A stretch of DNA of 13,296 nucleotides from Phycisphaeraceae bacterium (GTDB lineage: Bacteria > Planctomycetota > Phycisphaerae > Phycisphaerales > Phycisphaeraceae), in contig JADZCW010000308.1 of assembly GCA_020851395.1 (NCBI GenBank), forward strand, positions 1-13,296. The letters run 5' to 3'. Positions 5,942 through 13,025 of this stretch are shown in pieces. The notes beneath the pieces are model-generated. The model saw nothing but the letters and a program-made list of their open reading frames with translations, had not been told where the DNA came from and ran no database searches. The position numbers were made by a program, and so were the translations under genes. The stretch's first letter is position 1, and every line of letters begins with the position of its first letter.

Positions 5942-6376
5942 ATGCTTCCTACTTTGCGACGGAATCGTTGGAGCAACCCGTTTGACGTGATGCACCAGGA
6001 CCTCGACCGCATGCTCCAGAGCTGGTGGGGCGGTGAGGACCCCAACGGCGAGGGCGTGCTGGGCGCGTACCCCGTGGACATCCGCGAGGACGCGGAGCAC
6101 CTCTACGTCGAGGCCGAGATGCCGGGTTTCAAGCGCGACGAGGTGCAGGTGACGCTCGAGAACGGCGTGCTGACCATCCAGGGGCAGCGCAAGGTCGAGG
6201 AGACCCAAGGCGACTCGCACTTGCGCGAGCGCCGCTTCACCCGCGTGGCTCGCAGCTTCACCCTGCCGAACACGGTCGACGAGAGTAAGGTCGACGCCAA
6301 ACTCGAGAACGGCGTGCTGCAACTGACGCTGAGCAAGCGCGAGGAGGTCAAGCCGCGCAAGATCGAGGTCAAGTAA
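5942..6376 (+). CDS. Small heat shock protein, Hsp20/alpha-crystallin family
   Basis: This 144-residue ATP-independent holdase binds unfolding proteins in the cytoplasm and hands them to Hsp70/ClpB systems. The N-terminal arm (1-42) contains NPFDVMHQDLDRML, the usual Hsp20 opening. The alpha-crystallin domain runs from about 43 (YPVDIREDAEHLYVEAEMPG) to 134, with the signature LENGVLQLTLSK at 121-132. The C-terminal KIEVK gives the I-x-V motif (141-143) used for oligomer assembly. The start at 5942 is fixed by a near-perfect AAGGAGG (5929-5935) 6 bases upstream; a TTG at 5909 is in frame but lies before this site. The gene is a single transcription unit bounded by the sigma-54-like promoter and the terminator at 6450-6472. 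No CIRCE element was found. Confidence 0.95.
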   Translation: MLPTLRRNRWSNPFDVMHQDLDRMLQSWWGGEDPNGEGVLGAYPVDIREDAEHLYVEAEMPGFKRDEVQVTLENGVLTIQGQRKVEETQGDSHLRERRFTRVARSFTLPNTVDESKVDAKLENGVLQLTLSKREEVKPRKIEVK

Positions 6377-6449
6377 CCCCCGGAAGTGGACCCCGGCAGC
6401 CGAGGCCCACAGGGTCTGACTCCACGGAATGCGCGGTGACCAACCAACG

Positions 6450-6472
6450 CCCCGGCTTGTCCGGGGTTTTTT
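6450..6472 (+). terminator. Rho-independent terminator after hsp20
   Basis: CCCCGG (6450-6455) pairs with CCGGGG (6461-6466) across CTTGT, followed by six T residues. The last two bases overlap the stop codon of the convergent corC-like gene (6471-6473). On the minus strand the stem is not followed by T residues, so it mainly ends the hsp20 transcript. Confidence 0.9.
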
Positions 6473-7814
6473 ATGCGCCTGATTCGCCGGCGTCATCTTC
6501 CGGGGGCGGGGGCGGAGGCGGCGCGGGCGCCGCGATGATCTTGTCCACGCGCGTGCCGTCCATGTCGACGACTTCGAGTCGCCAGTGGCGCCAGACGGCA
6601 TGCTGCCCCTCGCTCGGGACGTTGCCGAGCTGGGCCATGACCAGGCCCGCGACGGTGCTGACATCCGGCAGGGGCTCGTCGGTGTCGGGGATCTCGAGCG
6701 TGGCCATCATCTCGTGCAGCGGCAGCCGGCCGTCGATCAGCCAGCTACCGTCCTCGCGTCGGACGGCCTTGGGCTTGGGCTCCTCGCCCTGACGGCTGAC
6801 GTCACCGAGCAGGACCGAGACGACGTCGTTGAGCGTGAGCAGGCCCAGCACGCCGCCGTACTCGTCGACGACCACGGCGACGTGGTTGCGCGTGGTCTGG
6901 AACTGGTCGAGCAGCTTGAGCGCCGGCATGCTGCGCGGGATGTAGAGCGGCTGGCGGGCGACGTCGGCGACCTTGAAGTCGTGCCCGGCGATCAGGCCGT
7001 GCGAGATCAGGTCGCGCACGTGCACGACGCCGACGATGCGGTCAAGGTCGCCCTGGCAGACGGGGAAGTGCGAGTGCGGGCTGGTGCCGGCCAGCAGGCG
7101 CACCTCCTGGGCGCTCATCGATTCATCGATCCAGATGATGTCCGAGCGCGGGACCATCAGGTCGCGGACGGTCAGGTCGCCGACGCGCAGCACGCGCTGG
7201 AGCAACCGGTGCTCCTGCGGGGTGAACACGCCCGTCGAGGCGGCGCGGGAGACCAGCGACTTGACGTCCTCTTCCGAGACGTCGTCGTGCCTGATCGTCG
7301 GGACGCGCAGGATGGCCAGGCCGGAGTCGGTCGACCAGGTCAGGAACCGCACGGCCGGCCCCGCGATCGCGGAGAGGAATGTCAGCGGCCCGGCGATCGT
7401 CGCCGCCACGCGCTCGGGGTAGGCCAGGGCGATGCGTTTGGGAATCAGCTCGCCCAGGACCAGGGAGAAATAGGTCACGAGCAGCACGACGACCAGCAGG
7501 GCCATCTCGTCGCTGTGTCTTGCCAGCATGGGCACGCGTTCGAAGAGGGGTTGGATGTAACCCGAGAGCTGCTTCTCGCCGAAGGCGCCGGCGAGGATGC
7601 CGATCAGCGTGATGCCCACCTGGACGGTCGAGAGGAAGCGTGTGGGCTGCCTGGCCAGGGCCAGGGCGGCGGCGGCGCCGGGTCGGCCGCGCTGGGCCGC
7701 ATGCTGGAGGCGGGCCTGCCGGCTGGTCATGACCGCCAGCTCCGACATGGCGAAGACGGCGTTGACCAGCATCAGGATCAGAAGGATCAGGATGGCGGTG
7801 AGCATGCCATCCAT
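6471..7814 (-). CDS. CNNM/CorC-HlyC family membrane protein with CBS pair
   Basis: This 447-residue protein belongs to the family often called hemolysin-related or CorC. Members of its CNNM branch act in Mg2+ (or Na+/Mg2+) transport, and the hemolysin name is historical. The CNNM (DUF21) transmembrane domain spans about 1-170, with helices near 4-24, 60-78, 103-121 and 139-158, and the conserved GELIPKRIAL at 121-130. Two CBS repeats follow (about 216-338), including MVPRSDIIWID and the family signature VAVVVDEYGGVLGLLTLND (312-330). The CorC/HlyC associated domain covers about 345-430. The tail has seven consecutive prolines then acidic residues, a likely disordered end. The ATG at 7812-7814 has only a weak ribosome binding site; Met4 is an alternative. 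It starts 47 bases after pfkA on the same strand, so co-transcription is likely. Confidence 0.92.
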   Translation of the reverse strand: MDGMLTAILILLILMLVNAVFAMSELAVMTSRQARLQHAAQRGRPGAAAALALARQPTRFLSTVQVGITLIGILAGAFGEKQLSGYIQPLFERVPMLARHSDEMALLVVVLLVTYFSLVLGELIPKRIALAYPERVAATIAGPLTFLSAIAGPAVRFLTWSTDSGLAILRVPTIRHDDVSEEDVKSLVSRAASTGVFTPQEHRLLQRVLRVGDLTVRDLMVPRSDIIWIDESMSAQEVRLLAGTSPHSHFPVCQGDLDRIVGVVHVRDLISHGLIAGHDFKVADVARQPLYIPRSMPALKLLDQFQTTRNHVAVVVDEYGGVLGLLTLNDVVSVLLGDVSRQGEEPKPKAVRREDGSWLIDGRLPLHEMMATLEIPDTDEPLPDVSTVAGLVMAQLGNVPSEGQHAVWRHWRLEVVDMDGTRVDKIIAAPAPPPPPPPEDDAGESGA

Positions 7815-7861
7815 GATATGTCATCCGGCCAAGGCTTCGTCATCAGCGAGGTGCCCGGGGG

Positions 7862-8956
7862 TCAGTCGCCGAAGGTCGTGCCCAGGTCGCGGGCGACCTG
7901 CATCAGGGGATGGTCCAGCTTGACCAGGCGCTGCTTGTCCGCCACGTCGAGCAGGTCGATGTCCGAGACGGTCCGGCCCTTCATGACGATCAGCCGGCTC
8001 TGAAGACCGCGCATCAGGCCGTCGAGCGCCGCGTGGCCGAACTGGGTCGCCAGGATGCGGTCCTCGACCACCGGCGTGCCGCCGCGCTGGACATGGCCGA
8101 GAACGGTCGTGCGCGTCTCAATGCCGGTCAGCTCCTCGATCTGGGTGGCGATGACCTTGCCGACGCCGCCGAGGCGGATCGGGTCGGGGCTGTTGGGGTC
8201 GACGCGATCGACGACCACCTTGCCGCCGACGGGCTTGGCCCCCTCGGAGACACAGATGATGCTGAACCGTTTGCCATGACGCGAGCGGTCGGTGACGGCC
8301 TGGCAAATCTTGTGGATGTCGTAGGGGATCTCGGGCAGGAGGATGATGTCGGCCCCGGAGGCCACGCCGGATTGCAGAGCCAACCAGCCGGCGTTACGGC
8401 CCATGACCTCGACGATCATGGCGCGATGGTGGCTGGCGGCGGTGGTGTGGATGCGGTCCAGGGCCTCGGAGGCGATCATACAGGCGGTGGCGAAGCCGAA
8501 GGTGACGTCCGTGCCCTCGAGGTCGTTGTCGATCGTCTTGGGCACGCCGATGCAGTTGATCCCCTGGCGGACGAAGTGGCTGGCCACGCTCATGGTGCCG
8601 TCGCCACCGATGACCACCAGGGCGTCGATCTGGTGGTGGGCCAGGTGCTCCATGCAACGATCGGTGACGTCGGCCTTCTCGGTGTGCCCGTTGCGGGCCA
8701 CGACATAGTTGCGGGGATCGCACTTGTTGTTGGTGCCAAGGATTGTGCCACCAAGGGTTAAGATGTTCGAAACGTCTTCATTGTGAAGCTGGCGAAGCCG
8801 GTTTTGCACCAGGCCTTGAAAACCGTCTTCGATCCCCATAACCTCCAACCCATGACGGTGCAGGGCGGTCTTGGTGACCGCGCGGATCACCGCATTAAGG
8901 CCCGGGCAGTCGCCGCCTCCGGTGAGGATGCCGATGCGTTTGATGGAGCTGGGCAT
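7862..8956 (-). CDS. pfkA: 6-phosphofructokinase (PFK-A family, ATP- or PPi-dependent not certain)
   Basis: This 364-residue protein phosphorylates fructose 6-phosphate to the 1,6-bisphosphate, the committed step of glycolysis. Motifs are TGGGDCPGLNAVIR (12-25), IGGDGTMS (116-123), PKTIDNDL (139-146), the substrate loop MGRNAGWLA (185-193) and GHVQRGGTP (287-295). At the two positions used to infer the phosphate donor it has Gly120 (E. coli Gly104, ATP-like) and Lys140 (E. coli Gly124, where PPi enzymes have Lys). This mixed pair occurs in both ATP-using and PPi-using members, so the donor is uncertain, with Gly120 leaning to ATP. The length exceeds the 320 residues of E. coli PfkA and fits the group containing actinobacterial enzymes. 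The ATG follows AAGGA with a spacer of seven C residues. It is divergent from the Rrf2-like regulator, with corC downstream. Confidence 0.95.
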   Translation of the reverse strand: MPSSIKRIGILTGGGDCPGLNAVIRAVTKTALHRHGLEVMGIEDGFQGLVQNRLRQLHNEDVSNILTLGGTILGTNNKCDPRNYVVARNGHTEKADVTDRCMEHLAHHQIDALVVIGGDGTMSVASHFVRQGINCIGVPKTIDNDLEGTDVTFGFATACMIASEALDRIHTTAASHHRAMIVEVMGRNAGWLALQSGVASGADIILLPEIPYDIHKICQAVTDRSRHGKRFSIICVSEGAKPVGGKVVVDRVDPNSPDPIRLGGVGKVIATQIEELTGIETRTTVLGHVQRGGTPVVEDRILATQFGHAALDGLMRGLQSRLIVMKGRTVSDIDLLDVADKQRLVKLDHPLMQVARDLGTTFGD

Positions 8957-8978
8957 GGGGGGGTCCTTATCAAGTCAG

Positions 8979-9051
8979 TTGCAAACCAGAATTTAGGGTA
9001 TAATATTCAAATTGTCGATTAGTCGATTGAGTGATGTTAAGCGTGAGTCAC
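8979..9051 (+). promoter_or_regulatory. Candidate promoter and operator region between pfkA and the Rrf2-type regulator
   Basis: This divergent 131-base spacer contains a perfect TATAAT (8999-9004). TTGCAA lies upstream at 8979-8984, but the 14-base spacing is short for sigma-70. Downstream are a direct repeat GTCGATT-A-GTCGATT (9014-9028) and the palindrome GTGA-G-TCAC (9043-9051). Both lie between the candidate start and the regulator gene, where an autorepressor would bind. The same AT-rich block could serve the pfkA direction. The assignment of any of these to the regulator is inference. Confidence 0.4.
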
Positions 9052-9087
9052 TGATCTTCACACGGTTTGTCATCAAGAGGCCTGCCG

Positions 9088-9570
9088 ATGATCTACTCCA
9101 ACGCCTGCCGTTATGCGATCCGAGCCCTGAGCCGCCTGGCGATGCTCCGGCCCGACGGGTACGTGCTCCTGGACGAATTGTGTCAGGGCACGGACCTTCC
9201 CCGGCACTTCGTGGCCAAGATCTTTCAGGACCTGGTGCGCAAGGGGCTGCTCGTGAGCGCCAAAGGTCGCGGCGGCGGTTTCGCTCTGGCCCGCAAGCCC
9301 AACAAGATCTATTTGATTGATATCGTCTCATCCATCGACGGAATTGATGATCTGGACGGATGTGCCGTGGGCATGAGCGAGTGCAACGATCAGCAGCCCT
9401 GCCCGCAGCATGACGCGTGGAGCCCGCTGCGCTCGCAGCTCAAGCTCTTCCTGACCGACACCACGCTCGAGCAGATGGGCTCGGCGCTGCGTCACAAGAT
9501 GGAGCTGCTCGGCCGGGAGATCCCGCCGCTGCGGAGCGTCTCGAAGCCCGTGCGTCTGCCGTCGGCCTGA
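9088..9570 (+). CDS. Rrf2-family transcriptional regulator with probable Fe-S cluster
   Basis: This 160-residue DNA-binding regulator is of the IscR/NsrR/RirA type. The winged helix occupies about residues 1-75: YSNACRYAIRAL (3-14), the recognition region DLPRHFVAKIFQDLVRKGLL (36-55) and the wing SAKGRGGGFALAR (57-69). Three cysteines, Cys92, Cys99 and Cys105 (DGCAVGMSECNDQQPC), have nearly the same positions and spacing as the 2Fe-2S ligands of E. coli IscR (92, 98, 104), so it probably senses iron-sulfur status, NO or oxidative stress. Start chosen at the ATG at 9088, with GAGG (9077-9080) 7 bases upstream; an in-frame TTG at 9067 lacks support. There are no suf or isc genes nearby; the divergent neighbour is pfkA. 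Autoregulation is common in the family. The specific subfamily cannot be named. Confidence 0.93.
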   Translation: MIYSNACRYAIRALSRLAMLRPDGYVLLDELCQGTDLPRHFVAKIFQDLVRKGLLVSAKGRGGGFALARKPNKIYLIDIVSSIDGIDDLDGCAVGMSECNDQQPCPQHDAWSPLRSQLKLFLTDTTLEQMGSALRHKMELLGREIPPLRSVSKPVRLPSA

Positions 9571-9593
9571 ACGGTCTGATAAAAGCACAGTGC

Positions 9594-9632
9594 ATCAGCC
9601 GGCCGCGGTCCACGGGCCGGCTGATTGTTTTT
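9594..9632 (+). terminator. Rho-independent terminator after the Rrf2-type regulator
   Basis: ATCAGCCGGCC (9594-9604) pairs perfectly over 11 bases with GGCCGGCTGAT (9615-9625), loop of 10 bases, followed by TGTTTTT. It lies 24 bases after the stop codon at 9568-9570. Confidence 0.9.
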
Positions 9633-9678
9633 CTCGGGAAAAAGCGCGTTTTTTCCGTTGTTCGCGGATGATGCAGCG

Positions 9679-9701
9679 GTAGGGCACGCATCCTGCGTGC
9701 C
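9679..9701 (+). repeat. REP-like element, copy 2 (GTAG foot plus 8-bp hairpin)
   Basis: GTAG (9679-9682) is followed by arm GGCACGCA, loop TCC and arm TGCGTGCC. It is identical over all 23 bases to copy 1 at 390-412, in opposite orientation to it. It sits in the convergent gap between the Rrf2-type gene and serA, facing copy 3, which is 35 bases away. Confidence 0.8.
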
Positions 9702-9736
9702 ATCGAGAGCGCGGCGAACCCTAGGCTCCCGGGACC

Positions 9737-9759
9737 GGCATGCAGGATGCATGCCCTAC
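9737..9759 (-). repeat. REP-like element, copy 3 (inverted to copy 2)
   Basis: On the minus strand this reads GTAG, arm GGCATGCA, loop TCC, arm TGCATGCC. Compared with copies 1 and 2, one C-G pair in the stem is replaced by T-A on both sides, so pairing is kept. Copies 2 and 3 together form an inverted pair like a BIME, ending 18 bases before the serA stop codon. Confidence 0.8.
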
Positions 9760-9777
9760 GGTTTGTGGAGTCCCGTC

Positions 9778-11418
9778 TTACCGGGCCGACAGCTTCTCGG
9801 CCGGCAGGCGGATCACGGCCACCTTGAGGATGCCCGGCCGGTGTGTCAGGCGGTTGAGCAGCGCCTCGGCCGGCTCCTGGTCGACCTTTAAAACCATCAT
9901 CGCCTTGCTCTCACGCCGGCTGATGGTCATGTCCGCGATGTTGACCTGGGCTTGGCCGAACTCCGTGCCCACCAGGCCGATCATGCCCGGGCGGTCTTCG
10001 TTCAAGATCAGCACCATGGCGCCAGCGGGGATCATGTCCATCCGGTAGCCGTTGATCTCCTCGACACGTGGCCGCATATCGTCGTAGATGTGGCCGACGA
10101 TCCGGCGTTTCTCCTTGCCGTCCGGCGAGGCGACCTCGATCGTCAATTCCGGCGTGCCGGCCTGGTCCTCCTGCCCGTCGGTCAGGACCGTGCGGAGCTG
10201 CACGCCGCGCTGGCGGGCGACGTGGGCGACGTTGATCACGTTCACCGGCACATCAAGGCTCGAGCCGAGCAGGCCGACGAGCGCGTAGCGCTCGATGGTC
10301 CCGCTCGCGGCGGCAAGCTCCTTGCCGCTCAGCTCAATGGTCACCGAGCCGATGCCCTGCGTGATCATGGGGGCCAGCAGCTTGGTCATCCGCTGAGCCA
10401 GGTCGACGAAGGCGTTCTGGAGCGGGGTCAGGTCGATCCGCAGGCCCCCGGCGTTGACCGCGCCGACGATGCCCTGGCCGCGCAGGAAGGTCATCAATTG
10501 CTCGGCGGCGGCGACGGCGACGGCCTTCTGGGCCTCCTTGGTGCTGGCGCCCAGGTGCGGGGTCAGCAGGATCTTGGGGTGCTTGCGGAGCGGCGAGTCC
10601 TTGGCCGGCGGCTCGGTGGTGTAGACGTCCAGGGCCGCGCCGCCGCACTGACCGGCGTCGATGGCCGCGATGAGCGAATCTTCGTCCACCACGCCGCCGC
10701 GCGAGGCGTTGACGACCATCACGCCCTTCTTGCACAGGGGGAAGGTCTCGGCCCCGAGCATGCCGCGCGTCTGATCCGTCAGCGGGACGTGGAAGGTCAG
10801 CATGTCCGCGTGGGGCAGGATGTCCTTGAATTGCTGGAAGACGCGGACTTTTCCGTCCAGCGCCGTGGGCTGATTGAAGACCGGGTCATAAGCGACGACG
10901 TTCATGCCGAAGGCCAGGGCCCGCTCAGCGACGGTCCGGCCGATGCGGCCGAAGCCGACCACGCCCAGCGTCTTGCCCGAGAGCTGCCGGCCCATGAACT
11001 TGCTGCGATCCCAACCGCCCTCGCTCATGGTCTTGTAGGCCGGGCCGATCTGGCGGGCCAGGGAGATGAGCAGGGCGAACGCGTGCTCAGCCGTCGAGAT
11101 CGTGCTCGCGTCGGCCGAGTTCATCACCAGGATGCCCTTGTCCGTCGCGGCCTCGAGGTCGATGTTGTCCACGCCCACCCCCGCGCGGGCGACGACCTTC
11201 AATCTCCCGGGGTTGGCCAGGACCTTGGCCGTCACCTGCACGGCCGAGCGGACGATCATGCCGTCGGCGTCGCCGGCGATCTTGGCCAGCTCTTCCTCCG
11301 TGATGCCAGGCTTGTTGATCAGCTCCGCGTCAGGCTGCGAGCGGATGTATTCAAGCCCCTCTTCGTCGAGCTTGTCGGCGGCGAGGACGCGGAACTTGGC
11401 GTTTTGAGCGGCAGCCAT
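9778..11418 (-). CDS. serA: D-3-phosphoglycerate dehydrogenase, long (type I) form
   Basis: This 546-residue NAD-dependent enzyme opens the phosphorylated serine pathway, oxidising 3-phosphoglycerate to 3-phosphohydroxypyruvate. The nucleotide-binding motif is VVGFGRIG (153-160). The catalytic set is Arg240 (NASRGGVVDE), Glu269 (DVYTTEPP) and His288 (TPHLGAST). After the catalytic unit (to about 320) comes the intervening ASB-type domain (about 330-455). It is followed by a C-terminal ACT domain (about 465-546) beginning AMVLILNEDRPGMIGLVGTEFG, the usual serine-feedback module. The length fits the Mycobacterium/Bacillus long form, slightly extended. The ATG at 11416-11418 follows AAGGAG at 7 bases. 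It begins 54 bases after hemL on the same strand, so the two may share a transcript. The convergent gap downstream carries the REP pair. Confidence 0.97.
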   Translation of the reverse strand: MAAAQNAKFRVLAADKLDEEGLEYIRSQPDAELINKPGITEEELAKIAGDADGMIVRSAVQVTAKVLANPGRLKVVARAGVGVDNIDLEAATDKGILVMNSADASTISTAEHAFALLISLARQIGPAYKTMSEGGWDRSKFMGRQLSGKTLGVVGFGRIGRTVAERALAFGMNVVAYDPVFNQPTALDGKVRVFQQFKDILPHADMLTFHVPLTDQTRGMLGAETFPLCKKGVMVVNASRGGVVDEDSLIAAIDAGQCGGAALDVYTTEPPAKDSPLRKHPKILLTPHLGASTKEAQKAVAVAAAEQLMTFLRGQGIVGAVNAGGLRIDLTPLQNAFVDLAQRMTKLLAPMITQGIGSVTIELSGKELAAASGTIERYALVGLLGSSLDVPVNVINVAHVARQRGVQLRTVLTDGQEDQAGTPELTIEVASPDGKEKRRIVGHIYDDMRPRVEEINGYRMDMIPAGAMVLILNEDRPGMIGLVGTEFGQAQVNIADMTISRRESKAMMVLKVDQEPAEALLNRLTHRPGILKVAVIRLPAEKLSAR

Positions 11419-11472
11419 GAGCGAGACTCCTTGCGGGCGATGGCGGGAGGAGAACCAACAGGAGCCGTTGTT

Positions 11473-12801
11473 TTACGAACATTTCGCCGCGGCGGCCAAC
11501 GCGGCCTCGGCGGCGGAAAAGGTCTGGTCCAGAGCGGATTGATCGTGCGTGACGCTGACGAACCACGTCTCGAACTGGCTCGGCGGCAGCACCACGCCCT
11601 TGTCCAGCATCACGCCGAAGAAGGCGGCGTAGGCCTTGGTGTTGCACCGCAGGGCTTGCTGATAATTCGTCACGGGCTTGTCGGTCAAGAAGAAGGTGAC
11701 CATCGAGCCGACCCGCTGCGCGACCAGGGGCACGCCGGCCTTCTTCGCCGCGGTGAGCATGCCGGCCTCGAGCGCAGCCGCGGTCTTCTCGAGCTGGGGG
11801 TATGGCTTGCTGTCGCGCAGGATCGTCAGCGTGGCGCTGCCGGCCGCCATCGCCAGCGGGTTGCCCGAGAGCGTGCCCGCCTGGTAGACGGGGCCCTCGG
11901 GCGAGATCTGCCGCATCAGGTCCGCCCGCCCGCCATAGGCGGCGCAGGGCATGCCCCCGCCGACGATCTTGCCCAGGCAGGTCAGGTCCGGCCTGATGCC
12001 GTAGCGCTCCTGGGCCCCGCCATAAGCGACACGGAAGCCGGTCATCACCTCGTCAAAGATGAGCAGCGCTCCGTGCTTGTCGCACAGGGCCCGCAGGCCC
12101 GCGAGGTAATGGGCCGCCGGGGGCACCGTGCCCATGTTGCCCGCGATCGGCTCAATCAGAATCCCCGCGATCTGCCCCCGGAAGTTGTTGAACGCCGTTT
12201 CCATGCCGGGCAGGTCGTTGTAGGGCACGAGCACGGTCTGGCTGGTGATCGCCTCGGGGATGCCGGGCGAGCTGGGCGTGCCGAGCGTGGTGGCCCCTGA
12301 ACCAGCTTCAACGAGCAGCCCGTCGCTGTGCCCGTGGTAGCACCCCGTGCATTTAATGATCTTCGTTCGCCCCGTGGCGGCGCGGGCCAGGCGAATGGCG
12401 CTCATCGTCGCCTCGGTGCCGCTGTTGACGAACCGCACCCGCTCGACCGACGGCAGGGCGGCCGTGACGAGCCGGGCCAGGTCGATCTCGCCCTGGGTGC
12501 TCATGCCGTAGCCCATCCCGCGCGACGCCGCCTTGGAGACGGCTTCCACCACGGCATCGTGGGCGTGGCCGAGGATCAGCGGGCCATACCCGCCGACGTA
12601 GTCGACGTAGACGTTGCCGTCGAGGTCGGTGACCTTGCAGCCCTTGCCCTCGCGGATGAATAAAGGGCTGCGCCCAACGGCTTTAAACGCACGAACCGGC
12701 GAGCTGACCCCCCCGGGCATCAGCCCCCGGGCCTGTTCGAAAGCCTGCTCCGACCGGGCGTAACGTGCATTGGCCGCCGAAATGGGATTAGTCGCCGTCA
12801 T
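11473..12801 (-). CDS. hemL: Glutamate-1-semialdehyde 2,1-aminomutase
   Basis: This 442-residue PLP enzyme makes 5-aminolevulinate from glutamate-1-semialdehyde, so the organism should use the C5 tetrapyrrole route (with glutamyl-tRNA reductase HemA, not in this window). The family opening MPGGVSSPVRAF is at 28-39. The cofactor motifs are VNSGTEATMSAIRLAR (125-140) and CYHGHSDG (154-161). Asp250 lies in IFDEVMTGFR, and the Schiff-base lysine is Lys278 in LGKIVGGGMPCAAYGG. Compared with E. coli HemL the N-terminus is longer by about 13 residues, but no later Met fits, and the ribosome binding site before 12801 is weak. hemL and serA lie in tandem; no functional link is obvious beyond possible co-transcription. 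It is divergent from rpsO. Confidence 0.97.
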   Translation of the reverse strand: MTATNPISAANARYARSEQAFEQARGLMPGGVSSPVRAFKAVGRSPLFIREGKGCKVTDLDGNVYVDYVGGYGPLILGHAHDAVVEAVSKAASRGMGYGMSTQGEIDLARLVTAALPSVERVRFVNSGTEATMSAIRLARAATGRTKIIKCTGCYHGHSDGLLVEAGSGATTLGTPSSPGIPEAITSQTVLVPYNDLPGMETAFNNFRGQIAGILIEPIAGNMGTVPPAAHYLAGLRALCDKHGALLIFDEVMTGFRVAYGGAQERYGIRPDLTCLGKIVGGGMPCAAYGGRADLMRQISPEGPVYQAGTLSGNPLAMAAGSATLTILRDSKPYPQLEKTAAALEAGMLTAAKKAGVPLVAQRVGSMVTFFLTDKPVTNYQQALRCNTKAYAAFFGVMLDKGVVLPPSQFETWFVSVTHDQSALDQTFSAAEAALAAAAKCS

Positions 12802-12852
12802 AGACCCGCTAGTGTATCAAAACCAGAACGCCTTCTGGCCCCTCTCAAGGCA

Positions 12853-12867
12853 CCTCCCCCGGGGAGG
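12853..12867. repeat. Palindrome CCTCCCC-C-GGGGAGG between hemL and rpsO
   Basis: Exact 7-base arms flank a single C. It lies 52 bases upstream of the hemL start and just upstream of the candidate rpsO -35 box, so a regulator binding site is conceivable. In such GC-rich DNA it may be chance. Confidence 0.3.
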
Positions 12868-12878
12868 CCTCCGACCAG

Positions 12879-12907
12879 TTGCGGCCACCCTGGGCGTCTG
12901 CTAAACT
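12879..12907 (+). promoter_or_regulatory. Candidate sigma-70 type promoter for rpsO
   Basis: TTGCGG (12879-12884) and TAAACT (12902-12907) are separated by 17 bases, with 4 of 6 matches in the -10 box and the TTG of the -35 kept. The start would be near 12914, giving an mRNA leader of about 112 bases. The leader contains the stem CGGTC-CCGCCA-GACCG (12991-13006), just ahead of the ribosome binding site. S15 is autoregulated through its leader in several bacteria by unrelated structures, so such a role is possible but unproven. Confidence 0.4.
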
Positions 12908-13025
12908 TCCCCATTCAAAACACTAAGGGACAAAAGCGGTCCGCCCGGGAGCACGTGACGCCCCGCCAAGCGACCCCCGGAAGCCCCGGACGGTCCCGCC
13001 AGACCGGACCTAGGAAACCAGCTCC

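Noticed and set aside
6585..8003. A 472-codon plus-strand frame antisense to the corC-like gene and pfkA
   Set aside because: It is a shadow of well-supported genes. Its composition (Asp, Gln, His, Val) is that of an antisense frame and it has no ribosome binding site or recognised motif.
9952..12300. A 782-codon open frame on the plus strand antisense to serA and hemL
   Set aside because: Both genes on the opposite strand show full catalytic motifs. The frame is a by-product of high GC in third codon positions, and its translation is low-complexity Asp/Val/Gly/Arg/His-rich with no domain.
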